From Dokdonella_A soli (GTDB lineage Bacteria; Pseudomonadota; Gammaproteobacteria; Xanthomonadales; Rhodanobacteraceae): a stretch of DNA of 64,000 bases. Below the pieces are notes generated by a model. The model saw only the letters and a program-made list of their open reading frames with translations. It did no database searches and had not been told where the DNA came from. This document shows, piece after piece, positions 45,722-53,909 of the stretch. The stretch spans positions 124,001-188,000 of the forward strand of contig NZ_BAAAEU010000007.1 in the NCBI RefSeq assembly GCF_039523175.1. Reading direction: 5' to 3'. Within the stretch, counting starts at the first letter, position 1. Every line of letters starts with the position of its first letter. A program made the position numbers and the translations under genes.

Positions 45722-45850
45722 GCGACCGTTTCGGTCGCTCCGCGGCGCTCCCTGCGCCGCGGTGTTGCTTTTTTTGTTCGTCATTCCGGCGAAAGCCGGA
45801 ATCCAGTTTCAACTCGAAGAGCTGGATCCCGGCCTCCGCCGGGATGACGG
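45722..45850. repeat. Hairpins and inverted dispersed repeat in the ftsA-ftsZ spacer
   Basis: Three parts. A 7-bp hairpin (GCGACCG, 45722-45738). A 9-bp hairpin (CCGCGGCGC, 45740-45762) followed on the plus strand by seven T (45769-45775), which resembles a terminator for antisense transcription. An inverted pair of repeat units: 45779-45806 (GTCATTCCGGCGAAAGCC) and 45822-45850 (ending CCGCCGGGATGACGG). The last is the dispersed family also found at 38313 and 61252. Confidence 0.8.
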
Positions 45851-45855
45851 CTTCC

Positions 45856-47091
45856 TCAAAACTCGCCCTTGAACCAGGTCGAAACCCGGTTCCACAAACC
45901 ACCGACCGCCGACGTACCGCCGCTCGGCGCCATGCGCGCACCGTCGCGGCGGCTGCCATAGATAAGGAGACCCACACCGGTCGCCTGCATCGGATTGGCG
46001 ACCACATCGGCGAGGCCGATCACGTGCTGTGGCGTGCCGAGTCGCACCGGCATGTGGAACAGCTCCTCGGCCAGATCGAGCGCGCCTTCCATGCGCGCGG
46101 CGCCGCCGGTCAGCACAATGCCGGCGCGCACCAACTCCTCGCGCCCGCTGCGACGCAGGTCGGCCTGCACCATCTCGAAGATTTCCTCGTAGCGTGGCTG
46201 CACCGCTTCGGCGAGGTTCTGCCGCGCGAGCCGGCGCGGCGGGCGGTCGCCGACGCTCGGCACCTGGATCGTTTCCTCGGCGTGCGCGAGCTGGGCCAGC
46301 GCGCAGGCGTAGCGGACCTTCAATTCCTCCGCATGTGCGGTCGGCGTGCGCATCAAGTGTGCGATGTCGCTGGTCACCTGGTCGCCTCCGATCGCGAGCG
46401 AGGTGGTGTGGCGCAGCGCGCCGCCGGTGTAGATCGCGATGTCGGTCGTGCCGGCGCCGATGTCGACCATGCACACCCCGAGTTCGCGTTCGTCCTCGGT
46501 CAGCACCGCCCGCGCCGAAGCGACCGCAGCCGGCAGGAGTTCATCGACCTGCAGGCCGCATCGGTTGATGCACTTGGTGATGTTCTGGATCGCGCTGGCC
46601 GCGCCGGTGACCAGGTGCACGTTCGCCTCGAGGCGCACACCGGACATGCCGACCGGGTGGCGGATGCCTTCCTGGCCATCGATCAGATATTCCTGCGGCT
46701 CGCGGTAGAGCACGCTGCGGTCGGCCGGGATCGCGATCGCGCAGGCCGAGTTCAGCACCGCGTCGAGATCGCCGGCACTCACCTCGCGGTCGCGGATCGG
46801 CGCGGTGCCGTGCGAGTTCTCGTCCTTGATGTGGCTGCCGGCGATCGACGCGTAGACCGAGCGGATCTGGCAACCCGCCATCAGCTCGGCCTCCTCGACC
46901 GCACGCTGGATCGAGTGCACGGTCGAATCGATGTCGACGACCACGCCGCGCTTGAGCCCGTGCGCCGGATGCGAGCCGATGCCGATGATCTCGACCGCTT
47001 CGCCGGGCGTGTGCTCGCCGACGATCGCGACGATCTTCGAGGTGCCGACATCGAGGCCGACGATCAGGTTCTTTTCGCTCTTGCGGTTCAT
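45856..47091 (-). CDS. ftsA: Cell division protein FtsA
   Basis: Actin-like ATPase that tethers FtsZ to the membrane. 411 residues from the ATG at 47091 (MNRKSEKNLIVGLDVGTSK). Phosphate-1 loop GLDVGTSKIVAIVGE, 1C domain after about residue 85 (IYREPQEYLIDGQ), phosphate-2 VDIGAGTTDIAIY and adenosine motif IVLTGGAARMEG. The C-terminal amphipathic membrane-targeting helix is visible (LWNRVSTWFKGEF). Start overlaps the ftsQ stop (ATGA, 47088-47091). Confidence 0.98.
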   Translation of the reverse strand: MNRKSEKNLIVGLDVGTSKIVAIVGEHTPGEAVEIIGIGSHPAHGLKRGVVVDIDSTVHSIQRAVEEAELMAGCQIRSVYASIAGSHIKDENSHGTAPIRDREVSAGDLDAVLNSACAIAIPADRSVLYREPQEYLIDGQEGIRHPVGMSGVRLEANVHLVTGAASAIQNITKCINRCGLQVDELLPAAVASARAVLTEDERELGVCMVDIGAGTTDIAIYTGGALRHTTSLAIGGDQVTSDIAHLMRTPTAHAEELKVRYACALAQLAHAEETIQVPSVGDRPPRRLARQNLAEAVQPRYEEIFEMVQADLRRSGREELVRAGIVLTGGAARMEGALDLAEELFHMPVRLGTPQHVIGLADVVANPMQATGVGLLIYGSRRDGARMAPSGGTSAVGGLWNRVSTWFKGEF

Positions 47092-47915
47092 GTGTGGCCC
47101 GGGTGTGTCGTGGACATCGAGGCGAGATGTCGCGACGCGTCGATGGAGAAGGTGGTGACCTGTGACTTGGACGGCCCCTTCCCGGGAGCATTCGCCGGTG
47201 GCGCAGCCAGTGCTGTGTCCTGCCAGCGCATCGCAAAGCCGTTCTCGTAGCGCAGGTCGACATAGGTCGGCGGCGCTGGATGCGAGGAGGCCAGGCGCGG
47301 CCAGACATCGAGGAAGCGCCGCAGGCGCTGCTGTGCATCCGCGCGGCCGATCTCGATGACCGCGCCGGAGGCGAGGTCGAGCTTCCAACCACCGCGCGAT
47401 GACAGCGTGACCGCATCGATCACCAGGCCGCTGCCCGAGAAATCCTTGACGCAATCCGCATAGAACTGCAGCACCTCGGCGAGACGATCGTCCGGCCCGG
47501 CGAGGCGCGGCAGTCCCTGCAGGTTGCTGTTGCCGGCGACGCTGAAGATGTGCCCCTGACGGTTGATCAGGCGGTTCTCGCCCCAGCGCGCGTAAGGTTG
47601 CTGCTCGTAGATCACGAGGTCGATCGTGTCCGGCCAGCGCTTGCGTGCCTCGGCATGCTCGACCCAGGGCAGCTTCGCCACCGCATCGCGAATCGCATCC
47701 AGCCGGATTGCGAAGAAACCCTCACCGAGCAACGGTTGCGCCGCGGCACGGATCTGCTCGGCGCTGACATGATCGAACTCGGCACGCACGCTGATCTGTG
47801 TCACCGGCCAGCGGTCACTCGCGAACCAGCCGTTCAGCACGCCGACGATCGGCAGCGCGACCAAGGTCAGCGCGATGCCCCAGGCGATGAGCTTGAGCAG
47901 GAAACCGCCGTTCAT
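47088..47915 (-). CDS. ftsQ: Cell division protein FtsQ
   Basis: Bitopic divisome protein linking early and late components through FtsBL. 275 residues from the ATG at 47915. Short cytoplasmic tail, one transmembrane helix (about 6-27, LLKLIAWGIALTLVALPIVG), POTRA domain (PVTQISVRAEFDHVSAEQI) and beta domain (LPWVEHAEARKRWPDTIDLV, EQQPYARWGENRLINRQGHI). A Pro/Ala/Lys-rich tail of about 40 residues ends it. Overlaps ddlB (4 bp) and ftsA (4 bp). Confidence 0.95.
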   Translation of the reverse strand: MNGGFLLKLIAWGIALTLVALPIVGVLNGWFASDRWPVTQISVRAEFDHVSAEQIRAAAQPLLGEGFFAIRLDAIRDAVAKLPWVEHAEARKRWPDTIDLVIYEQQPYARWGENRLINRQGHIFSVAGNSNLQGLPRLAGPDDRLAEVLQFYADCVKDFSGSGLVIDAVTLSSRGGWKLDLASGAVIEIGRADAQQRLRRFLDVWPRLASSHPAPPTYVDLRYENGFAMRWQDTALAAPPANAPGKGPSKSQVTTFSIDASRHLASMSTTHPGHT

Positions 47916-48892
47916 GTCGCGCTCCCCGCGGGGGCGCCGGTGGCGGACTCCCGATCGAAGCTGGTTTCCAGCACACGCCAGCAGAGTTCCTCGAACCCGA
48001 TGCCGACCGTGCCGGCCGCCTTCGGCACCAGCGAGTGGCTGGTCATGCCCGGCGCGGTGTTGACCTCGAGCAGGAAGTTGCGGCCCTCGCGATCGCGCAT
48101 CACGTCGACGCGACCCCATCCGGAACAGCCGACCGCGTCGAACGCGGCCAGCGCGAGCGCGCGCAGTTCGGCCTCGGCCGCACCCTCGAGACCCGGACAC
48201 AGGTACTGCGTGTCCTCGGCGACGTACTTCGCGTGATAGTCGTAGAACGCGCCTTTCGGCACGATGCGGATCGACGGCAGCACCTCGCGGCCGAGCACGG
48301 CCACGGTCAGTTCGTCGCCCTCGATCATCTGCTCGACCAGCAGATCGCCGGGGTAGCGCGCCGCGAGTTCGGCGGCTGCGTCGAGATCCGCATCGCGGAA
48401 CACGCGGGTGACGCCGACGCTGGAGCCCTCGCAGGCCGGCTTCACGATGACCGGCAGACCGAGCTTCGCCGCGGCCGCATGCACGTCGACCTTGCCTGCC
48501 GCTGCGCCCTTGCGCAGTGCGACGAAACGCGGCGTCGGCAGGCCTTCGGCGATCCACACCTGCTTGGTGCGCACCTTGTCCATCGACAACGCCGAGCCGA
48601 GCACGCCGGAACCGGTATACGGCACATGCAGCGATTCCAGCGCCCCCTGCAGCACGCCGTCCTCGCCACCGCCGTGCTGGCCGTGCAGGATGTTGAATAC
48701 GCGTGCGTAATGGCCCGCGCGCAGTGCGTCGAGCAGGGCCGGGATGCCGTCGACCGCATGCGCATCGACGCCCCTCGCGCGCAGTGCATCGAGCACGTTG
48801 CGGCCGGAATTGAGCGAGACCTCGCGCTCGGCGGACCGGCCGCCCATCACCACCGCGACTCTGCCGAATTCGCGCGCGTCCGTGACCCTCAT
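47912..48892 (-). CDS. ddlB: D-alanine--D-alanine ligase
   Basis: Makes the D-Ala-D-Ala dipeptide used by MurF. 326 residues. N-terminal MGGRSAEREVSLNSG carries the catalytic Glu and Ser contacts; HGQHGGGEDGVLQGALE; ATP-grasp site GLPVIVKPACEGSSVGVTRV; and the Mg/D-Ala site LLEVNTAPGMTSHSLVPKAA. Four-base overlaps with murC and ftsQ. Confidence 0.96.
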   Translation of the reverse strand: MRVTDAREFGRVAVVMGGRSAEREVSLNSGRNVLDALRARGVDAHAVDGIPALLDALRAGHYARVFNILHGQHGGGEDGVLQGALESLHVPYTGSGVLGSALSMDKVRTKQVWIAEGLPTPRFVALRKGAAAGKVDVHAAAAKLGLPVIVKPACEGSSVGVTRVFRDADLDAAAELAARYPGDLLVEQMIEGDELTVAVLGREVLPSIRIVPKGAFYDYHAKYVAEDTQYLCPGLEGAAEAELRALALAAFDAVGCSGWGRVDVMRDREGRNFLLEVNTAPGMTSHSLVPKAAGTVGIGFEELCWRVLETSFDRESATGAPAGSAT

Positions 48893-50334
48893 CGTTCGGT
48901 GTCCTCGTTGCCCAGATGGCCGCTCGTGGCGATTTCGTTCGCGGTCGCGCCGATGTCGCCGGCGCCAAGCATCAGCAGCAGATCGCCATCGCGCAGCAAC
49001 GGCGGCAGTGCATCGCGCAGGTCGCGCGGATGCTCGATCAGCACCGGGTCGACCTTGCCGCGCGCGCGCACAGCACGCGCCAGCGCGCGGCCGTCCGCGT
49101 TCGCGATCGGCGTCTCGCCGGCCGGATAGACCTCGGTCAGCACCAGCACGTCGGTCTCGGCCAGCACGTTCGCGAAATCGTCGAGCAGGTCGCGCGTGCG
49201 CGAGTAACGGTGCGGCTGGAACGCGACGACGAGGCGACGCTCCGGCCAGCCCGCGCGCGCGGCGGCGAACACTGCTGCGAGTTCACGCGGATGGTGGCCG
49301 TAGTCGTCGACCAGCATGGCCTTGCCTTCGCTGAGCGCGATCTCGCCGCGCATCTGGAAGCGCCGACCGACCCCTTGGAATTTCGCCAGCGCGCGCTGCA
49401 TCGCCTCCGGCGGCACGCCGAGCTGCCAACCGACCGCACAGGCGGCCAGTGCGTTCAGCACGTTGTGGCGCCCGGGCAGGTTCAGCGTGACCGGGAAGCT
49501 CGGGCCGCCTTCCGGAAGGTGCAGCACGAACTCGGTCGCGCGGCCGCTCTGGTGCAGGTCCGACGCGCGCACGTCGGCCGGTGCATCGATCCCGTAGGTG
49601 AGCACGCGCCGGTTCGTCTCGCGCGCGAGTTCGGCGACTTCCTCATCGTCCACACAGAGCACGGCGACGCCGTAGAACGGCAGGCGGTGCAGGAAATCGC
49701 GGAATGCCTTCTTGACGCGCTCGAAATCGCCGTCGTAGTTCTCAAGATGGTCAGCATCGATGTTGGTGACGATCGCAATGACCGGCGACAGCAGCAGGAA
49801 CGAGCCATCCGACTCGTCGGCCTCGGCGACCAGGTACTCGCCGGTGCCCAGGCGCGCGTTCGCGCCGGCCGCGATCAACTGGCCGCCGATCACGAAGGTC
49901 GGATCGAGGCCGGCCTCGGCGAGCACGCTCGCGGTCAGGCTGGTCGTGGTGGTCTTGCCATGCGTGCCGGCGACCGCGATGCCACGGCGGAAACGCATCA
50001 ATTCGCCGAGCATCTCCGCGCGCGGCACGACCGGGATGCGGCGCTCGCGCGCGGCGAGCAGTTCCGGGTTGTCCGGCTTGATCGCACTCGACATCACCAG
50101 CACATCGGCGTCGGCAACGTTCGATGCGTCGTGGCCGCGGTCGATGCGCGCGCCAAGGCCTGCGAGGCGCCGCGTCGTCGCGTTGTCGGCCCTGTCCGAA
50201 CCCGACACCGAATAGCCGAGATTGCACAGCACCTCGGCGATGCCGCTCATGCCGACGCCGCCGATGCCGACGAAATGCACGCGGCGGAAGTCCTGCATGA
50301 TGTCGCCATGCTGCTTGAGGCTGACCGGTGTCAT
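48889..50334 (-). CDS. murC: UDP-N-acetylmuramate--L-alanine ligase
   Basis: Adds L-Ala to UDP-MurNAc, the first stem-peptide step. 481 residues from the ATG at 50334 (MTPVSLKQHGDIMQDF); Met13 is an alternative. Rossmann-type UDP-binding motif FVGIGGVGMSGIAEVL, ATP loop GTHGKTTTTSL, central DHLENYDGDFERVKKAF and C-terminal DDYGHHPRELAAVF and FQPHRYSRTRDLL. Coupled to murG by ATGA (50331-50334). Confidence 0.97.
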   Translation of the reverse strand: MTPVSLKQHGDIMQDFRRVHFVGIGGVGMSGIAEVLCNLGYSVSGSDRADNATTRRLAGLGARIDRGHDASNVADADVLVMSSAIKPDNPELLAARERRIPVVPRAEMLGELMRFRRGIAVAGTHGKTTTTSLTASVLAEAGLDPTFVIGGQLIAAGANARLGTGEYLVAEADESDGSFLLLSPVIAIVTNIDADHLENYDGDFERVKKAFRDFLHRLPFYGVAVLCVDDEEVAELARETNRRVLTYGIDAPADVRASDLHQSGRATEFVLHLPEGGPSFPVTLNLPGRHNVLNALAACAVGWQLGVPPEAMQRALAKFQGVGRRFQMRGEIALSEGKAMLVDDYGHHPRELAAVFAAARAGWPERRLVVAFQPHRYSRTRDLLDDFANVLAETDVLVLTEVYPAGETPIANADGRALARAVRARGKVDPVLIEHPRDLRDALPPLLRDGDLLLMLGAGDIGATANEIATSGHLGNEDTER

Positions 50335-51431
50335 GCGGCCACCTCCAGGCAGACATCGGCGATATGCGAGGCGGCGTCGGGTTTGGCTAGGCTGCGCGCC
50401 GCCTCCGCCATGGCGAGACGACGCGACGGATCGGCCGCGAGCGTGGCAATCGCATCGGCCAGCCGTCGTTCGAAGTCCGCGCCTTCCGCGGCCAGCACGG
50501 CTGCGCCCTGCGCGACCAGTTGCGTGGCGTTGCGGGTCTGGTGATCGTCGACTGCCTGCGGGAACGGCACCAGTACCGAGGCAACGCCCGCGGCGCAGAG
50601 TTCCGCCAGCGTCAACGCGCCTGCGCGGCAAACAACCAGATCCGCCCAGGCATACGCCCCGGCCATATCCTCGATGAACGACTCGACGCTGACCTCGACG
50701 CGCGATGCGCCATAGACGCGGCGCGCACGCTCGAGATGGTGCGGTCCGCACTGGTGGCGCACCACGATCGCAAGATCCTTCAGGCGCCCTAGCGCCTGCG
50801 GGAACGCTACGTTCAACGCGTGCGACCCCTGGCTGCCTCCAAGCACGAGTACGCGCAGCGGTCCGGCACGATCCCTGAAGCGCTCGCCCGGCTGCGGCAG
50901 CGCAGCGATCGATGCGCGCACCGGGTTGCCGACCCATGTCGCCCCCGCGAACGCATCGTCGAATCCGGCGAGCACGCGCCTGGCGAAGCGCGCGAGCAGG
51001 CGGTTGGTGAACCCGGGAACACTGTTCTGCTCGTGTACGACCACCGGAATGCGCGCCAGCCATGCGGCGATGCCGCCGGGCGCAGCCGCATAACCGCCCA
51101 TCGACAACGCGCTGCGCGGTGCATGGCGCTTGAGTACGGCGCGCGTCGCCGCGACGGCGCGTATCAGCCGCAGCGGCGTGACGAGCAGGGTGAGCAAACC
51201 CTTGCCGCGCATACCGGAAATCGCCAGCGTTTCGAGCGGCAGGCCGTGCTGCGGCACCAGACGCGTTTCCAGACCGCCGTCCGCGCCGAGCCAGATCACC
51301 GGCACCTTGCGCGTGGCCAGTTCCGCGGCAACGGCGAGGCCCGGGAAGATATGTCCGCCCGTGCCGCCGGCCATGATCAGCACGGGCCGATTCATCGTGG
51401 GGCGATCCGTGCCGGAGCTGCTCGCGGTCAT
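50331..51431 (-). CDS. murG: UDP-GlcNAc--lipid I N-acetylglucosaminyltransferase
   Basis: Peripheral inner-membrane GT28 enzyme that makes lipid II. 366 residues from the ATG at 51431 (MTASSSGTDRPTMNRPV), overlapping ftsW by 4 bp; Met13 (MNRPVLIMAGGTGGH) is an alternative start. G-loops GGTGGHIFPG and MGGYAAAPGGIAAW, a donor-site loop LGGSQGSHALNV, and RAGALTLAELCAAGVASVLV with PFPQAVDDHQTRNA are present. Confidence 0.97.
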   Translation of the reverse strand: MTASSSGTDRPTMNRPVLIMAGGTGGHIFPGLAVAAELATRKVPVIWLGADGGLETRLVPQHGLPLETLAISGMRGKGLLTLLVTPLRLIRAVAATRAVLKRHAPRSALSMGGYAAAPGGIAAWLARIPVVVHEQNSVPGFTNRLLARFARRVLAGFDDAFAGATWVGNPVRASIAALPQPGERFRDRAGPLRVLVLGGSQGSHALNVAFPQALGRLKDLAIVVRHQCGPHHLERARRVYGASRVEVSVESFIEDMAGAYAWADLVVCRAGALTLAELCAAGVASVLVPFPQAVDDHQTRNATQLVAQGAAVLAAEGADFERRLADAIATLAADPSRRLAMAEAARSLAKPDAASHIADVCLEVAA

Positions 51432-52636
51432 GCGCGCACGTCCGCGAGCTGGCGCTCGGCAATCAATTGCAGCATCGCGTTGTCGGCACGGCTGACTTCG
51501 TAGCTGATGCGCACGAGCAGGCCGATCATCGCGCAGGTCATCATCACGCTGGAACCGCCGGAGCTGATCAGCGGCAGGGTCAGGCCCTTGGTCGGCAACA
51601 CGCCGAGGTTCACGCCGATCGAGACCAGCGCCTGCAGCGCGATCATCAGCGACACGCCGAACGCGCAATAGCCGGCGAAACGCTGGCCCTGCTCGACCGC
51701 GCGCAGGCCGAGCACGAAACCGCGCCCGACCAGCCACGCGAACAGGCCGAGCACGAGCACGATGCCGGCGAGACCGAGTTCCTCGGCGATCACTGCAAGG
51801 ATGAAGTCGGTGTGCGCTTCGGGTAGATAGAACAGTTTCTGCACGGAGGCGCCGAGACCGACGCCGGTCCACTCGCCGCGGCCGATCGCGATCAGCGCCT
51901 GGGTCAGCTGGAAACCATCCTTGAACGGATCGGCCCAGGGATCGAGGAACGAGGTCAGGCGCTTGACGCGGTAGTCCTGGCTGAGCGCGAGCCAGCCGAA
52001 CACCGGAAGCGCGAGCGCGCCGAGCATGGCGAGATTGCGCACGCGGGCGCCGCCGAGCCAGATCATGCCGACGGTAACGCCGAGCAGCAGCGTCGCCGAA
52101 CCGAAATCCGGCTGCGCCAGCAGCAGTCCCACCAACCCGCCCGCGATAACCAGCGGTTTGATTACGCCGAAGAAGCTTGCCTGCACGTTCTCGCGATGGC
52201 GCACCAGATAGCTGGCCATGTAGATGACCAGGATCAGCTTGACCGCCTCGACCGACTGGAAGCCGACGAAGCCAAGCCGGATCCAGCGCCGCGCGCCGTT
52301 GACGCGGATGCCGATCAGCGGCACGAACACGAGCAGCAGCAGCACGATGCCGCCGAGCAACAGCGGTAGCGCGTTGCGTTCCAGCCAGGACAGCTCGACG
52401 CGCGCCATCACGACGCAGGCAGCGAGGCCGAGCGTGAGGAACACCAGATGACGTTCCAGATAGTAGAACGGCCCGACGTGCTGGCCGTCTGCGATCGCGA
52501 TCGAACTGGACGCGACCATGACCGCGCCGAGGCTGGCGAGCGCGAGCGCGGCAAGGATCAGGCTGAGGTCGTAGCGCCCCTTCGCCTCGCTGCGCCGCGT
52601 CGCCTGGGACTCCTCGTTGTAGTTGAACAGCAGCAT
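51428..52636 (-). CDS. ftsW: Lipid II glycosyltransferase FtsW (SEDS)
   Basis: Septal peptidoglycan polymerase working with FtsI. 402 residues with about ten transmembrane helices. SEDS signatures: NGARRWIRLGFVGFQSVEAV, the large loop with GASVQKLFYLPEAHTDFIL carrying the catalytic Asp, and TLPLISSGGSS near the end. The start codon sits in a TGATG junction with a 46-codon ORF that is part of the repeat element upstream. murD, which normally precedes ftsW, is absent. Confidence 0.96.
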   Translation of the reverse strand: MLLFNYNEESQATRRSEAKGRYDLSLILAALALASLGAVMVASSSIAIADGQHVGPFYYLERHLVFLTLGLAACVVMARVELSWLERNALPLLLGGIVLLLLVFVPLIGIRVNGARRWIRLGFVGFQSVEAVKLILVIYMASYLVRHRENVQASFFGVIKPLVIAGGLVGLLLAQPDFGSATLLLGVTVGMIWLGGARVRNLAMLGALALPVFGWLALSQDYRVKRLTSFLDPWADPFKDGFQLTQALIAIGRGEWTGVGLGASVQKLFYLPEAHTDFILAVIAEELGLAGIVLVLGLFAWLVGRGFVLGLRAVEQGQRFAGYCAFGVSLMIALQALVSIGVNLGVLPTKGLTLPLISSGGSSVMMTCAMIGLLVRISYEVSRADNAMLQLIAERQLADVRA

Positions 52637-52785
52637 CAGCGCACCCCAGAAGAGAACCCGGCCGCCGCAGGCGGCCGACCACCGTCGCTTTCCCGCGCAG
52701 CGGGAGAGGGGGGGACCACTTGCGAAGCAAGTGGTGGGGTGAGGGAACGCTGGCTCGATGCCATCTGGCCGTTCATCAGCGCACC
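52634..52785 (-). repeat. Repeat element between mraY and ftsW flanked by 12-bp direct repeats, encoding a 46-codon ORF
   Basis: The 12-mer CATCAGCGCACC occurs at 52634-52645 and 52774-52785, exactly 140 bp apart, flanking 128 bp. The insert holds three hairpins: GGCCGCC-GCA-GGCGGCC (52660-52676), TCCCGC-GCA-GCGGGA (52691-52705) and ACCACTTGC-GAA-GCAAGTGGT (52715-52735). On the minus strand each 12-mer contains TGATG. The mraY stop therefore overlaps an ATG (52776) that opens a 46-codon ORF (MNGQMASSQRSLTPPL...), whose TGA in turn overlaps the ftsW ATG (52636). The ORF has low-complexity Pro/Ser/Ala content and resembles no known protein, so it is probably a coupling leader rather than a functional product. 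Confidence 0.7.
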
Positions 52786-53909
52786 TTCAACGTAGCTAAC
52801 CCAATCAGCACCAGCACCACAGAGATGATCCAGAAGCGCACGATCACGCGCGGTTCCGGCCAGCCCTTGAGCTCGAAGTGGTGATGGATCGGCGCCATGC
52901 GGAAGATGCGCTTGCCGGTCAGCTTGAAGCTCGCGACCTGCAGCACCACCGACACGGTCTCCATCACGAACACGCCGCCCATGATCAGCAGCACGACTTC
53001 CTGGCGCACGATCACCGCGACCGTGCCGAGCGCGGCGCCGATCGCCAGCGCGCCGATGTCGCCCATGAACACCTGCGCCGGATAGGTGTTGAACCAGAGG
53101 AAGCCGAGCCCCGCGCCGGCCAGTGCACTGCAGAAGATCGCCAGTTCGCCAGCACCCGGGATCGCCGGAATGCCGAGGTATTCCGAGAACACGCGGTTGC
53201 CGGCGAGATACGCGAACACGCCAAGAGCGGTCGCGACCAGCACGCTCGGCATGATCGCGAGGCCGTCGAGGCCGTCGGTCAGGTTCACCGCGTTCGAGAA
53301 TCCGACCACGATGAAGTAGGCCAGCGCGATGAAGACCGCGGCGCCGAGACCGACCAGCCATGGCCCGGAGGCCGCCGCGTCGACCACGTGGCCGAGCGGG
53401 ATCTGCGCCTGCTTGATCAGCGGCAGGTAGAACGTCGTCGAGGCCGGCGTCTCCGCGGTGAAGTACAGGAACAGCGCGACGCCGAGCCCGAACAGCGACT
53501 GCCAGAAATACTTCCAGCGCGCGGCGAGACCGCGGCTGTCGCGCAGCACCAGCTTCTTGTAGTCGTCGTAGAAGCCGATCGCACCGAACGCGACGGTGAC
53601 GCCGAGCACGAGCCAGACATAACGGTTGCGCAGGTCCGCCCAGAGCAGGGTCGACACCGCGATCGAGGCGATGATCAGCGCGCCGCCCATGGTCGGCGTG
53701 CCGGCCTTGACCAGATGCGTCTGCGGACCGTCACTGCGGATCACCTGGCCGGCCTTGACCTCGGCCAGCTTGCGGATGATCGCGGGACCAGCGAGCAGCG
53801 ACACCGCGAGCGCGGTCAGCGTGCTCATGATCGTGCGGAACGTGAGGTACTGGAACAGATGGAAACCGCTGATCCAGCCCTTCAGCAACTCGGCGAGTTC
53901 AAGCAACAT
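52776..53909 (-). CDS. mraY: Phospho-N-acetylmuramoyl-pentapeptide transferase
   Basis: Integral membrane enzyme that transfers phospho-MurNAc-pentapeptide to undecaprenyl phosphate (lipid I). 377 residues from the ATG at 53909 (MLLELAELLKGWISGF). About ten transmembrane helices. Active-site motifs FYDDYKKLVL, NAVNLTDGLDGLAI and the histidine cluster PIHHHFELKGWPE are present. Overlaps the murF end by 11 bp. Its stop overlaps the ATG of the small ORF in the downstream repeat element. Confidence 0.97.
   Translation of the reverse strand: MLLELAELLKGWISGFHLFQYLTFRTIMSTLTALAVSLLAGPAIIRKLAEVKAGQVIRSDGPQTHLVKAGTPTMGGALIIASIAVSTLLWADLRNRYVWLVLGVTVAFGAIGFYDDYKKLVLRDSRGLAARWKYFWQSLFGLGVALFLYFTAETPASTTFYLPLIKQAQIPLGHVVDAAASGPWLVGLGAAVFIALAYFIVVGFSNAVNLTDGLDGLAIMPSVLVATALGVFAYLAGNRVFSEYLGIPAIPGAGELAIFCSALAGAGLGFLWFNTYPAQVFMGDIGALAIGAALGTVAVIVRQEVVLLIMGGVFVMETVSVVLQVASFKLTGKRIFRMAPIHHHFELKGWPEPRVIVRFWIISVVLVLIGLATLKVR

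Noticed and set aside
52660..52735. CRISPR-like spacing of three hairpins between mraY and ftsW
   Set aside because: The three palindromes differ in sequence and spacing; there are no identical direct repeats with unique spacers.
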